A stretch of 64,000 nucleotides of DNA, from assembly GCA_016788585.1 (NCBI GenBank), contig JAEURP010000011.1:109156-173155 (forward strand), written 5' to 3'. The notes beneath the pieces are model-generated. The model saw only the letters and a program-made list of their open reading frames with translations, had not been told where the DNA came from and ran no database searches. Positions 1 to 7,935 of this stretch are shown here, in pieces (position 1 is the stretch's first letter; every line of letters starts with the position of its first letter). Position numbers and translations under genes: made by a program. The stretch comes from Chthonomonas sp. GTDB lineage: Bacteria; Armatimonadota; Fimbriimonadia; Fimbriimonadales; Fimbriimonadaceae.

Positions 1-70
1 CGTTTGAGTCACCCCGACCACGGAAGAAGGCTCACAAAGCAAGCCGTTTGAGTCACCCCTGCCACGGAAG
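1..70. repeat. Tandem direct repeat, two copies, 44-bp period
   Basis: Copy 1 (1-26) and copy 2 (45-70) both read cgtttgagtcacccc, then two variable bases (ga or tg), then ccacggaag. The following 18 bases are also partly alike (both hold a 'cacaaag/cccaaag' run), so the whole 44-base unit is repeated. The window begins exactly at a copy, so the array may continue to the left. The unit is too short and its spacer too similar for a CRISPR. It lies downstream of the prepilin operon terminator. Its function is unknown. Confidence 0.7.
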
Positions 71-94
71 TGGGCACCCAAAGTACAAGAAGAA

Positions 95-120
95 GCCTCC
101 CGCACTAAATCGCGAGAGGC
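95..120 (-). terminator. Rho-independent terminator of the prepilin operon
   Basis: Read on the minus strand, arms of nine bases (112-120 and 95-103, one wobble pair) enclose an 8-base loop and are followed by a T-rich tail (TTCTTCTTGT). It lies 25 bases past the stop codon of the 71-residue protein, so it would end the two-gene minus-strand operon 1187-145. Confidence 0.75.
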
Positions 121-144
121 ATTGACCTATCTTTCGGCTGAAGA

Positions 145-360
145 CTAGCGGCCAGCTGGCATGCTGGGGTCGCCTCCACCAGCATTAGGTGACGGCGGAT
201 TCAAAGGCAAACCCGTCTCATGGTTAACTCCCTCTTCCAGCGATCCAGCCTTTTTCTCTGGTCCCTCGCCGCCAACATTCTTGGCCATCATAAAGCCGAC
301 TGCTCCCAATGCCAGAACGATGACTCCAACAAGGGCAGCAAGTTTCTTCTTGTCATCCAT
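145..360 (-). CDS. Small single-pass membrane protein, function unknown
   Basis: A 71-residue protein starting [11 protein letters not shown] charged N-terminus is followed by one hydrophobic helix (about residues 8-24), then a Gly/Pro-rich, probably extracytoplasmic tail. The ATG at 360 is chosen because it overlaps the TGA stop of the upstream prepilin-like gene by one base (TGATG), which indicates translational coupling; a longer reading frame to 438 would overlap that gene by 79 bases. No catalytic motif is visible and the family is not recognised. The coupling suggests it is made together with the prepilin-like protein, perhaps as an accessory membrane factor, but that is inference. Confidence 0.7.
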   Translation of the reverse strand: MDDKKKLAALVGVIVLALGAVGFMMAKNVGGEGPEKKAGSLEEGVNHETGLPLNPPSPNAGGGDPSMPAGR

Positions 361-1187
361 CAAATCTTGAAGTCCTCCATGTAGTGGACCATGTTGTACG
401 CTTTGGCGGTGACTGCGGCATTTGGATTGGTCACCCATCGCTCATCCATGGTTTGAATCTGGCGCATGCTCTTAACGTGACCATCAGCAAATCCCCAGTT
501 CGACTGGCCCATGTAACCACCGATGCTGCCGCGGCCATCTCCGGCTCCGCTGCAATCATAAGTGATATATGAGGGGTAGACGGGCCACGACCGAATGTTT
601 GCGCTGTAGTATCGATAGTGACTTCGATAGTTGAAGGCGGAACTGGTCATCCATAGGCTGTAAAGGTGAATTGTCGATGCAGGCATTGCGACGGAACCAA
701 GTGTTAACGAGTCACTAACAAAGGTTCCGGACGGATTAGCGAGCCCGTGGAGGCCGAAGCAGTAGACCTGTGGCGGCTCCACCGAAGTGTCGCTGCCCTT
801 AAACGTCCAGCTGTAGCTAATCATTTGACCGGCGTTGGCAGTCGACCCGCAGATTTTTCGCTGGAAGGTATCTCCTGGCGCCTTGAACAATTCTTGGTTC
901 TTGATATAAGGCATCAAAGCGTCTTCAGAACCAAAAACCTGATTGGCTTGGGCCGCAACCTGGGCACCGTTCTGAATACGGTGAAACATATCGTCGTTGT
1001 CAGTCAGATACATTTGAGCCCCAAGAAGCAGTTGCTTCATGCTGTTAAGGTCTTGGGTCTTCTTGGCGGCATTTCGGGCCTGAGCAAAGACGGGGAAAAG
1101 AATGGCGGCAAGGATCGCAATGATGGCGATAACGACCAGCAGTTCGATCAGGGTAAAAGCTCGCCGTCGAGCATTTGCAAAAATCAT
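360..1187 (-). CDS. Type IV pilin-like protein with H-X9-DG C-terminus (DUF1559-like)
   Basis: A 275-residue protein. The N-terminus [17 protein letters not shown] is a class III prepilin signal: a short basic leader, cleavage before Phe, Glu at mature position 5, and a hydrophobic helix continuing to FPVFAQAR, a signature common in Armatimonadota. Near the C-terminus [12 protein letters not shown] matches the H-X9-DG motif of prepilin-type processing-associated proteins. It should be cut by a prepilin peptidase and act as a surface pseudopilin or in secretion; the partner genes are not in this window. It is divergent from pgk (75 bases between the starts) and first in a two-gene operon. The substrate or role of this family is not established. 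Confidence 0.85.
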   Translation of the reverse strand: MIFANARRRAFTLIELLVVIAIIAILAAILFPVFAQARNAAKKTQDLNSMKQLLLGAQMYLTDNDDMFHRIQNGAQVAAQANQVFGSEDALMPYIKNQELFKAPGDTFQRKICGSTANAGQMISYSWTFKGSDTSVEPPQVYCFGLHGLANPSGTFVSDSLTLGSVAMPASTIHLYSLWMTSSAFNYRSHYRYYSANIRSWPVYPSYITYDCSGAGDGRGSIGGYMGQSNWGFADGHVKSMRQIQTMDERWVTNPNAAVTAKAYNMVHYMEDFKI

Positions 1188-1262
1188 GAGTATGAGTGCC
1201 TCAAAGCTAGTTTACATGGAAATCGCCGGTTCAGTTCAAGCTTGCGAAAGTAAACTCTTCTC

Positions 1263-2441
1263 ATGGCCTTTCAGAAGAAAATCGTGCGCGATGTCGACGT
1301 TACCGATAAGCGTGTCCTCGTTCGTTGCGATTTCAATGTTCCGCTAGATAATGGACAGATTACCGATGACCGCCGCATCGCCGCAAGTGTTCCGACGTTG
1401 CGGTTCTTGGTGCAGGCTGGAGCAAAGGTCATCGTTTGCAGCCACCTTGGGCGCCCTAAGGGCGTAACTCCCGAGTTCTCGTTGGGGGTCGTGGCGGAGC
1501 GGCTTTCGGAGCTACTAGGTGTACCCGTGCCTTTGGCGCCAAATTGTGTCGGCGCGGCGGTGGTGGACATGGTTGACAGAATGGTGGGCGGAGAGGTGGT
1601 GCTTTTAGAGAACGTTAGATTCCACCCCGAAGAAGAAGCCAACGACCCCGCATTCGCCGCTCAGCTTGCCTCACTCGCCGACGTTTATGTGAACGATGCT
1701 TTTGGCACCGCCCACCGCGCCCACGCCAGCACCGAAGGCGTCGCCCACATCATCCCGGGCGTGGCGGGCTTCCTCATCGAGAAGGAAATCGAATACCTCG
1801 GTAGCGCGCTCGACCACCCCAAGCGACCGTTTGTCGCGATTCTCGGCGGCGCAAAGGTGAAGGACAAAATTCCCGTCATCGAATCGCTCTTGCCTAAGGT
1901 GGATAAGCTGATTATCGGCGGCGGTATGGCGTTTACATTCCTCAAGGCGCAGGGTCACGAGATCGGCAAGTCGCTGTTCGATGAATCGAACTTTGATTTC
2001 TGCAAGAAGGTGATTGCTGAGCACTCTTCCAAACTTGCCCTACCTACGGATGTCATTGTCGCCTCAGAACTCTCCGATACCGCTCTGGCATCAGCAGTGG
2101 GAGTGAACGCCATCGGAGTGAACGACATCGGCGCAGACATAGGGCCGGCGACCATCCATGACTTCTCCGAGATCATCGCAACTGCCGGCACGGTCGTTTG
2201 GAACGGCCCAATGGGAGTTTTCGAAATGAAGCCTTTCGAAGCCGGCACACGCAGCGTGGCCGAAGCCATGGCGAACTCGGCAGCGGTCACGGTCGTCGGC
2301 GGCGGTGATAGCGCTGCGGCGGCCGAGCAATTCGGCTTTGCCGACGACATGTCGCACGTTAGCACGGGTGGCGGAGCCTCCCTCGAGTTCCTGGAGGGGC
2401 AAGTGCTACCGGGACTTGCCGCGTTGCAGGACCGCGCTTAG
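1263..2441 (+). CDS. pgk: Phosphoglycerate kinase
   Basis: A 392-residue protein of normal length. It transfers phosphate between 1,3-bisphosphoglycerate and ADP in cytosolic glycolysis and gluconeogenesis. Visible family motifs are VLVRCDFNVPL (about residues 18-28, substrate site), CSHLGRPKG, FGTAHRAHAST, GGAKVKDKI, the hinge region WNGPMGVFE, and the nucleotide-binding GGGDSAAAAEQFG near the C-terminus. No strong Shine-Dalgarno is visible before the ATG, but homology fixes the start. It is a single gene, divergent from the prepilin operon and convergent with the DapA-like gene, whose stop lies 3 bases away. No GAPDH or triosephosphate isomerase gene is adjacent. Confidence 0.98.
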   Translation: MAFQKKIVRDVDVTDKRVLVRCDFNVPLDNGQITDDRRIAASVPTLRFLVQAGAKVIVCSHLGRPKGVTPEFSLGVVAERLSELLGVPVPLAPNCVGAAVVDMVDRMVGGEVVLLENVRFHPEEEANDPAFAAQLASLADVYVNDAFGTAHRAHASTEGVAHIIPGVAGFLIEKEIEYLGSALDHPKRPFVAILGGAKVKDKIPVIESLLPKVDKLIIGGGMAFTFLKAQGHEIGKSLFDESNFDFCKKVIAEHSSKLALPTDVIVASELSDTALASAVGVNAIGVNDIGADIGPATIHDFSEIIATAGTVVWNGPMGVFEMKPFEAGTRSVAEAMANSAAVTVVGGGDSAAAAEQFGFADDMSHVSTGGGASLEFLEGQVLPGLAALQDRA

Positions 2442-2444
2442 CGA

Positions 2445-3134
2445 CTATTTGGCGAGACAATCCCGGACAACCTCGACTGGCGTCAGTTGTGAGGGTGCGC
2501 GAGTCGGCCCCACGTCGAGATCGCGATACTGTAGGACGGCCTTCGCAAAGCGCGCCAAGCCATGGGTCTTCATGTTTTGGGTTGCAGTAGCAGGATTCTC
2601 GGGCGACAACAGTCCCCCGCTCGAGCATGTTGCAGCTTCGCAGGTGAAGTCATCTAAGGTGCCATTGGCCAGCGAGGATCCTGAGAATTGGGCTAACTGG
2701 TCTTTGGAGTCTTGATTCAATGACCCCTTCGGGTCCACGATGATCATCTGGGCGGGGCCAAACTTTGCGATCATGCGGAAGTGATGGACCAACTCTTCTT
2801 GAGTCAGATCACCATAGTACGGCGGCATCGCGACGCAACCCGCAACTCCATGATGGGCAGCATGCTGCGCGAGGTCCATAGCCGCCATGCTTGTAATTGT
2901 TGTGACATTAACCCAAACGGGAACCACACCCGCGCACTCTCGCATAGTGACCTCGAGAACGCTTTTGCGTTCGCTATTGGTCAAGGATGTGAATTCACCA
3001 AGATCGCCGCAAACCAAGTATCCGCGCGGCTGAAGGGGCATGAGTGACCGAATCAACCGCGCAAGACGAACTTCGCTAACTTGCGATTGGTCGTCCGTGA
3101 AAGGCGTCACCAGTGGAATGATAAATTCAGTCAA
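2445..3134 (-). CDS. Degenerate DapA/NAL-family protein, probably non-catalytic
   Basis: A 229-residue protein; the DapA/N-acetylneuraminate lyase family usually has about 290. The start (MTEFIIPLVTPFTDD) and GDLGEFTSLTNSER match the family N-terminus. The catalytic Tyr segment (normally YNxP) reads IVDPKG, the usual G-x-K Schiff-base lysine strand is not found, and the sequence jumps to a segment like the late barrel (GGLLSPENPA). About 50-60 residues of the barrel therefore seem missing. The residue losses are seen directly; that aldolase activity is gone is inferred. The start overlaps the end of the upstream secreted-protein gene by 8 bases, so it is the last gene of the dnaB group. An intact, uncharacterised variant family remains possible. 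Confidence 0.7.
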   Translation of the reverse strand: MTEFIIPLVTPFTDDQSQVSEVRLARLIRSLMPLQPRGYLVCGDLGEFTSLTNSERKSVLEVTMRECAGVVPVWVNVTTITSMAAMDLAQHAAHHGVAGCVAMPPYYGDLTQEELVHHFRMIAKFGPAQMIIVDPKGSLNQDSKDQLAQFSGSSLANGTLDDFTCEAATCSSGGLLSPENPATATQNMKTHGLARFAKAVLQYRDLDVGPTRAPSQLTPVEVVRDCLAK

Positions 3135-4389
3135 GCACTAAATATTCGGTTGTTATGATTGTTTTCTCTCCAATTTGAATTCGAATTGGAATCGAATGCA
3201 ACCCACTCAATCCCTGGGGACTCACTAATTCAACCCCCATCTTGGTCTGGCCCCGCTCGCGGTAAATACCAAATCCTGCATCATTTCCCTTTCGTAAGGC
3301 CCAGCCGTCTGGCAGATCGAAGTACATCTTGCCCTTAAGGCTCTCATTAGTATTCGAAATGAGCTTGACGTCACCGCGGATTAGCCGTGGAGTCCCAACT
3401 TCACCCTTTTCGACTCGCAAGTTAGGCACTACAGTCAGAATGTCAGTGATTTGGTAACTCGACTCGATGACGGCGACGCTACCATCGGGCTTATCCAGTT
3501 TGGCAACCAAGCGTGTGTACCCATATGGCGCACCTTCGGCGATGACGGCTTGGTAATCGACAAATGCGCGCTTCTTCTTATCGAATGATGGGAATGGCAG
3601 TTGATGGCTACTCGTGAAGAGCGACGCAAATCCAAGCGTGCGAAGATCAATTCTGCCTACCCCAGATTCTCCCTTGTTCACGAAGTTGAGGCGAAGCTTG
3701 ATCTGCTCACCAGGAACTACACTGCGAACCGCATGCTCAGGCGCCCAAGACATCCCCTCCGGTAGTCCAGTAGCACGGTCTAAGGCGAGTTCGATAGGAG
3801 CCGTTGCCCTTGGCACAAATGCCATTACCTCAGGACCGTTAATTTCCCGCGCTTCCATGCGCACATTAAATTTCTTGCCCCTTTCGAAGGATGTGGCCCC
3901 GAGCCCCAGCCAACGAAACTCGAAGGCGTATCCCGACTCGTTAGACTCAGTTTTGCAAAGAATCGTCTGGGCGATCAATGGCTCATCCTGCCACCTGGCC
4001 CCAGCTTGTATGTCTTGGATTAGCCGTCTCACCTTGACGCCGTCTTGGCTTACTGTAACCTCGAGGTTGTCTTCACCAATGATCCAGCCGTCACTCTTGA
4101 GGTCAAAGCTCACTCTTGCCTCTTGTCCACTTGGAACTTCACCCGCGACGTAAAGCGCCCCTGGCTCCCATTGCAAAAACCCCCTGAACGGTTCGGGCGA
4201 AACAAACGGATCCCACTCCTCACTGTCGATCACGCCATCGATCTTTGGCGTAAGGGCGAGCCGTAGGCTCATCGGAAGTGGCTCTTGTGCCGTGGCAAGT
4301 AGTCCGGTCAATAAAAAGGGAATCATAGTTAACATCAAGACGACGGGCCGAAAGAAATGGACTCTGGAGCTATCGCTTAAGGTTAACAA
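3127..4389 (-). CDS. Secreted protein with CBM9-like domain, function unknown
   Basis: A 420-residue protein. The N-terminus has basic residues, then a hydrophobic stretch (about residues 14-33) ending ATAQ, consistent with a Sec signal peptide. Residues about 45-200 (LTPKIDGVIDSEEWDPF, then SFDLKSDGWIIGEDNLEVTV) resemble the CBM9-like sugar-binding fold seen in extracellular proteins. The rest looks all-beta. The start overlaps the 3' end of dnaB by 20 bases; a later Met (4335) would give a leader without positive charges, so the upstream start is preferred. It is cotranscribed with dnaB and the DapA-like gene by position only. Ligand unknown. Confidence 0.65.
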   Translation of the reverse strand: MLTLSDSSRVHFFRPVVLMLTMIPFLLTGLLATAQEPLPMSLRLALTPKIDGVIDSEEWDPFVSPEPFRGFLQWEPGALYVAGEVPSGQEARVSFDLKSDGWIIGEDNLEVTVSQDGVKVRRLIQDIQAGARWQDEPLIAQTILCKTESNESGYAFEFRWLGLGATSFERGKKFNVRMEAREINGPEVMAFVPRATAPIELALDRATGLPEGMSWAPEHAVRSVVPGEQIKLRLNFVNKGESGVGRIDLRTLGFASLFTSSHQLPFPSFDKKKRAFVDYQAVIAEGAPYGYTRLVAKLDKPDGSVAVIESSYQITDILTVVPNLRVEKGEVGTPRLIRGDVKLISNTNESLKGKMYFDLPDGWALRKGNDAGFGIYRERGQTKMGVELVSPQGLSGLHSIPIRIQIGEKTIITTEYLVLD

Positions 4390-5737
4390 ACCTGGCGTAG
4401 GCTGGCTGAAATCCTAAGACAATCTTGCCGGTTGGCCCATTACGGTGCTTGGCAATGATGATTTCCGCTTCTTCGACCGCCTCGGGGTGATAGTCCTGCT
4501 GGGGGGCCCCTTCTTCCTTGGCCTTGTAGTACGAATCGCGGTAGATAAACATCACAAGATCGGCTTCAGCTTCAATAGAGCCCGATTCCCGAATGTCGCT
4601 GAGCATTGGCCGCTTGTCCGGCCTTTGCTCCACTTGGCGGCTCAGTTGGCTTAGCGCAACGACCGGGACATCTAGCTCTTTGGCAAGAGACTTCAACGAA
4701 CGGGCAATCTCGCTGACCTCTTGCACCCGATTTTCAGTACGCCGATTGGACTTCATGAGCTGAAGGTAGTCCACGATTACCATGCTGAGGCCATGCTCCG
4801 ATTGGAGGCGTCGGCATTTGCTTCTCATTTCAAATGCGCTAATCTCGGCATTGTCGTCGACGTAAATGGGAAGGCTATAGAGGTGCTCGCAAGCATCGAT
4901 CAGTTTCTCGTAATCGTCGCCGCTGAGGTTGGTGCGCTTCAGAATGCCCGACGATAACTGGCTCCGGCTGCTAACCATACGACGAACGAGCTGCTTTGAG
5001 CTCATTTCTAAGGAAAAGACTGCCACGGCACCCTTGCCTGCTTGTGCGACGTGTGAGCCTATGCCCATGGCAAAGGCCGTCTTTCCCATGGCGGGCCGAG
5101 CGGCCAGGATGGTCAGATCGCTTCCATAGAATCCGCCTGTCATCTTGTCAAGATCGTAAAAGCCGCTGGCATGACCCAAAATTGGCGTGCCTGTCTCATA
5201 GAGATTGTCCACCTCATCCCGAAACTCTCGAGTGACGTCTCGCACCGAAACCAGACTGTTTTTCATCTCGCGGCGGCTGATCTCGTGCACCATTCGCTCG
5301 GATTCGTCCACCTTCTGCTGGGCATCCGTCGACGTGTCGTGAACGACTGCGACGATCTTGTGTCCTGCTTCTTCTAAGCGGCGGAGAACCGCCTTTTCGC
5401 GGATGATCTCGGCGTAGTCGATTGCGTTCGCTGCGCTGGGAACGGTTTCAGCGATATTGACGAGGTATTCAATCCCGCCAACGCTTTGGATAAGGCCGCG
5501 GCCTTCAAGTTCTGCCCGGACAGTCATGAGGTCCACGGCCCGGCCCTTATCCATGAGGGCGACCATTGTCTCATACACGGTTCGGTGAGCAGGACGATAG
5601 AAGTCTTCCTCTTGCAGGACTTCTCTGACTTGCTCGCGGGCCCGTTCGTTAAGGAACATTGCGCCCAAGGCGCACATTTCGGCCTCGATGCTGTGGGGTG
5701 GAATGAATCCTTCGATTACGGCGCTCATCAACCCCAC
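4370..5737 (-). CDS. dnaB: Replicative DNA helicase DnaB
   Basis: A 455-residue protein. The N-terminal helical domain (PPHSIEAEMCALGAMF) interacts with primase and the loader. The RecA-like C-terminal domain has Walker A AARPAMGKT (residues 212-220), a Walker B strand MVIVDYLQLM, VVALSQLSRQVEQR, and the terminal arginine-finger region. The hexamer unwinds DNA at the replication fork with ATP. A second Met at residue 4 (5728) is a possible start. No intein is present. The order is a zinc-ribbon gene, then dnaB, then a secreted-protein gene overlapping its end; the usual neighbour rplI is not here. Confidence 0.98.
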   Translation of the reverse strand: MGLMSAVIEGFIPPHSIEAEMCALGAMFLNERAREQVREVLQEEDFYRPAHRTVYETMVALMDKGRAVDLMTVRAELEGRGLIQSVGGIEYLVNIAETVPSAANAIDYAEIIREKAVLRRLEEAGHKIVAVVHDTSTDAQQKVDESERMVHEISRREMKNSLVSVRDVTREFRDEVDNLYETGTPILGHASGFYDLDKMTGGFYGSDLTILAARPAMGKTAFAMGIGSHVAQAGKGAVAVFSLEMSSKQLVRRMVSSRSQLSSGILKRTNLSGDDYEKLIDACEHLYSLPIYVDDNAEISAFEMRSKCRRLQSEHGLSMVIVDYLQLMKSNRRTENRVQEVSEIARSLKSLAKELDVPVVALSQLSRQVEQRPDKRPMLSDIRESGSIEAEADLVMFIYRDSYYKAKEEGAPQQDYHPEAVEEAEIIIAKHRNGPTGKIVLGFQPAYARFVNLKR

Positions 5738-5815
5738 TATTGTGCTTCTTGGAGTCTTGCGATAAGCGGTTGTGGGACCAAATCTGCGATAGTCGCAGGT
5801 TTTCCACCGAGTTAG

Positions 5816-6100
5816 TTACACTCGGCAATCGACCCGGACAAACAAAGCCCGAAGTAACCCAGGTAAGCGGGCGCTTCGCCGGGGGTTTGCAGCGGCGCAA
5901 ATGACTTCCAACAGCTCGGGTGCACGAAACTCCAAGTCGGCGATGCCAAGCCGTAGCGACTCGTGATCGAATTCAAACACACCACGCCAGCCACACACGT
6001 AGCATTCATTGCTGGTGCGTAAATTCAAGTTCTGGCATAGGGGACACGACTTTAGGCTCTTCATGAGCGCTCGCAGCCGGGTCGGAGTAATGTTTGTCAT
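5816..6100 (-). CDS. Small zinc-ribbon-like protein
   Basis: A 94-residue protein with two CxxC pairs, CPLCQ (about residue 19) and CYVCGW (about residue 33), spaced like a zinc ribbon. The remainder is Leu/Arg-rich with no known motif. An internal Met (6064) could be the true start. It lies 78 bases upstream of dnaB on the same strand and 59 bases from a divergent plus-strand gene, so its promoter probably also serves dnaB. The intact Cys pattern supports a real gene. No function is assigned. Confidence 0.6.
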   Translation of the reverse strand: MTNITPTRLRALMKSLKSCPLCQNLNLRTSNECYVCGWRGVFEFDHESLRLGIADLEFRAPELLEVICAAANPRRSARLPGLLRALFVRVDCRV

Positions 6101-6159
6101 CGCCGTAAAGTAATATCGGCGAGTTCCGGAAATCCTTAACCCGGCAATAGTCCCTAAAG

Positions 6160-6975
6160 ATGGAGCGACAATTCCCTGGCGAAAAGGTATGGCGGTTCGA
6201 GTACGGCCCCGATGAGTTCATGAACGACGTGCCGGGTCTCGCTGCTGAGGTCATTGGATTCGGACTCTTCAAGGTGCACGAGTTCGCCGGTGAGCTGAGA
6301 ATCGACGGTGAAGTTTCTGACCTAAAAGAGGGCGTTTTTCATCACAGTCTGCAGGCGGTCGAAAAGAAAGGGGAGTCGCGCATTGAGACTCATGTGGGAA
6401 GGACCACAACGCTAAATCCAGTTTTTTGGCCAATTCCGGAGCACGTACACGAGTTTTCGGGCTGGACCCTTGCCCCGAAGGGCTGGAGTTTCTTCGAGCC
6501 CATTTACACCTATGAGGCGCTTGATCCTGATCGGCCGGTTGGCGCCCCCGGGCTCTATGCCTGCTATACGGTCAATTCCTTCTTCCTCCGTAACGAGGGC
6601 TCTCTTGAGGAGGCGCAATGGAAATCCGAGGCACTCGAGTTTTACGAACTTGATGGCTTCCCGGCACCATTTGCTAATCACGCACGCTGCCAGTTCGTGG
6701 TTGATATTCCCGAGGAAAACCGAGGAATTCAGATCGCGCGATTCTTGGATGCAAGTTCTGGAGGAGGGACGGTTCATGTTCGAGTCGACGGTCAATCGGC
6801 GGGAGACTGGCGGTACCCGTTCGTCAATCGCATCGAACCCGTTCAAGCGGATGTATTCGGGCTACCCGTCCACCTCACCGAAGGAAAAGCCTCCCTCCAA
6901 ATCGAACTCATCGCCACGGAAGGTTGGAATGCCGCCTGGTACGGCATCGACGCCCTTTTGCCACGACTCCAGTAA
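6160..6975 (+). CDS. Uncharacterised beta-rich protein (DUF2961-like C-terminus)
   Basis: A 271-residue protein without a signal peptide or membrane segment. The C-terminal part (GGTVHVRVDGQSAGDW, then FGLPVHLTEGKASLQIEL and the end WNAAWYGIDALLP) resembles the jelly-roll tail of DUF2961-type carbohydrate-associated proteins. The N-terminal half (WRFEYGPDEFMNDVPGL) is not recognised. It is followed after 13 bases by a CBS-domain gene and then a peroxiredoxin, forming a likely three-gene unit. Sugar binding is suggested only by the fold resemblance; no catalytic residues can be named. Confidence 0.65.
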   Translation: MERQFPGEKVWRFEYGPDEFMNDVPGLAAEVIGFGLFKVHEFAGELRIDGEVSDLKEGVFHHSLQAVEKKGESRIETHVGRTTTLNPVFWPIPEHVHEFSGWTLAPKGWSFFEPIYTYEALDPDRPVGAPGLYACYTVNSFFLRNEGSLEEAQWKSEALEFYELDGFPAPFANHARCQFVVDIPEENRGIQIARFLDASSGGGTVHVRVDGQSAGDWRYPFVNRIEPVQADVFGLPVHLTEGKASLQIELIATEGWNAAWYGIDALLPRLQ

Positions 6976-6988
6976 ACTCTGAGCATCC

Positions 6989-7381
6989 ATGACCCTCCGC
7001 GAAGTCCTGCATGCTCACATTCCGACGCTCACGCCAGCGAGCACGCTTCGAGATGCCGTGGACAAGATGGACATCTACCAGTTCCCCGCCTTGGTTGTAG
7101 TCGATGATGATAAAGCAGTTTTGGCAATTCTCACCGAAGGCGACGTTTGCCGAGCAGTTGCTCAACAAGGCAGTCTCCTAAAGTTGTCCGATCAACCTGC
7201 TCTCCAGTTTTCTACAATGCAGCCAACAACGGCAAATCCAGATACCGAGGTGAGTGATGCACTCCACCAAATGCTGAGTTCTGGAATCACTCTATTGCCA
7301 GTGGTAGAACACGATCGCTTGCTTGGTATTGTCCTTCGTGTGGACCTGATGCAAGCGATGCTGATGGACCAGCTAGACTAG
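6989..7381 (+). CDS. Stand-alone CBS-domain pair protein
   Basis: A 130-residue protein made of two CBS motifs: residues about 10-60 (FPALVVVDDDKAVLAILTEG) and about 75-125 (ITLLPVVEHDRLLGIVLRVD). Such Bateman modules bind adenosine nucleotides and regulate partners. There is no attached enzyme or channel domain, so the partner must act in trans and cannot be named. The next gene (peroxiredoxin) starts 3 bases after the stop, which indicates one operon. Confidence 0.85.
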   Translation: MTLREVLHAHIPTLTPASTLRDAVDKMDIYQFPALVVVDDDKAVLAILTEGDVCRAVAQQGSLLKLSDQPALQFSTMQPTTANPDTEVSDALHQMLSSGITLLPVVEHDRLLGIVLRVDLMQAMLMDQLD

Positions 7382-7384
7382 AGC

Positions 7385-7834
7385 ATGCTTAACGTTGGCG
7401 ATAGCTTCCCTGATTTTGAATTGTCTGATCAAGACGGTCGCATCTGGACCAAGACCGATCTCCTTGGATCTCCAACCGTGGTGTTTTTCTATCCCAAGGA
7501 TAACACTCCCGGTTGCACAAAGGAAGCTTGCGACCTTCGAGACCGAATGCCAAAGTTCGCAGGAACCAAGATTTTTGGCGTATCGCCAGACAGCGTCAAG
7601 AGTCACAAGAAGTTTGCTGATAAGTTCAAGCTCGAGTTTCCTCTCTTGGCTGATACGAGCAAAGCGCTCTCTGAAGCCTGCGGAGTTTGGGGCGAGAAAT
7701 CACTCTATGGGCGAATCTTCATGGGAGTCCAGCGCACCACGTTCTTGCTTGACAGCGAGGGCAAGATCCTCTTAGTGTGGAACAAAGTGAAGGTTCCTGG
7801 GCATGCCGACGACATCCTATCCAAGCTGGCCTGA
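7385..7834 (+). CDS. bcp: Thiol peroxidase of the BCP/PrxQ type
   Basis: A 149-residue peroxiredoxin. YPKDNTPGCTKEACDLRD carries the peroxidatic Cys44 and, five residues on, Cys49, the usual resolving position of BCP/PrxQ enzymes. Other family segments are FGVSPDSVKSHKKFADKF and RTTFLLDSEGKI. It reduces hydroperoxides in the cytosol using thioredoxin. It is the last gene of the three-gene unit from 6160 and is followed directly by a tRNA gene. Confidence 0.93.
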   Translation: MLNVGDSFPDFELSDQDGRIWTKTDLLGSPTVVFFYPKDNTPGCTKEACDLRDRMPKFAGTKIFGVSPDSVKSHKKFADKFKLEFPLLADTSKALSEACGVWGEKSLYGRIFMGVQRTTFLLDSEGKILLVWNKVKVPGHADDILSKLA

Positions 7835-7859
7835 TCTTACGGGTATCATCCCGCCGGGT

Positions 7860-7934
7860 GCCGAAGTAGCTCAGTGGTAGAGCGGCTGTTTTGTAAACAG
7901 CGGGTCGCGGGTTCGAATCCTGTCTTCGGCTCCA
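7860..7934 (+). tRNA. tRNA-Thr (anticodon UGU)
   Basis: A complete cloverleaf is visible. The acceptor arm GCCGAAG pairs with CTTCGGC, the D arm is GCTC/GAGC, and the anticodon stem GCTGT/ACAGC encloses the loop TTTGTAA with anticodon TGT. The T arm GCGGG/CCTGT (one wobble pair) holds the loop TTCGAAT. The discriminator is T and the 3' CCA is encoded. It sits between bcp (25 bases upstream) and the convergent MFS gene, whose stop begins two bases past the CCA. There is no tRNA cluster. Confidence 0.97.
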
Positions 7935-7935
7935 T

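Noticed and set aside
1..70. CRISPR array
   Set aside because: Only two copies, a 26-base repeat with an 18-base spacer that is itself repeated, and no cas genes.
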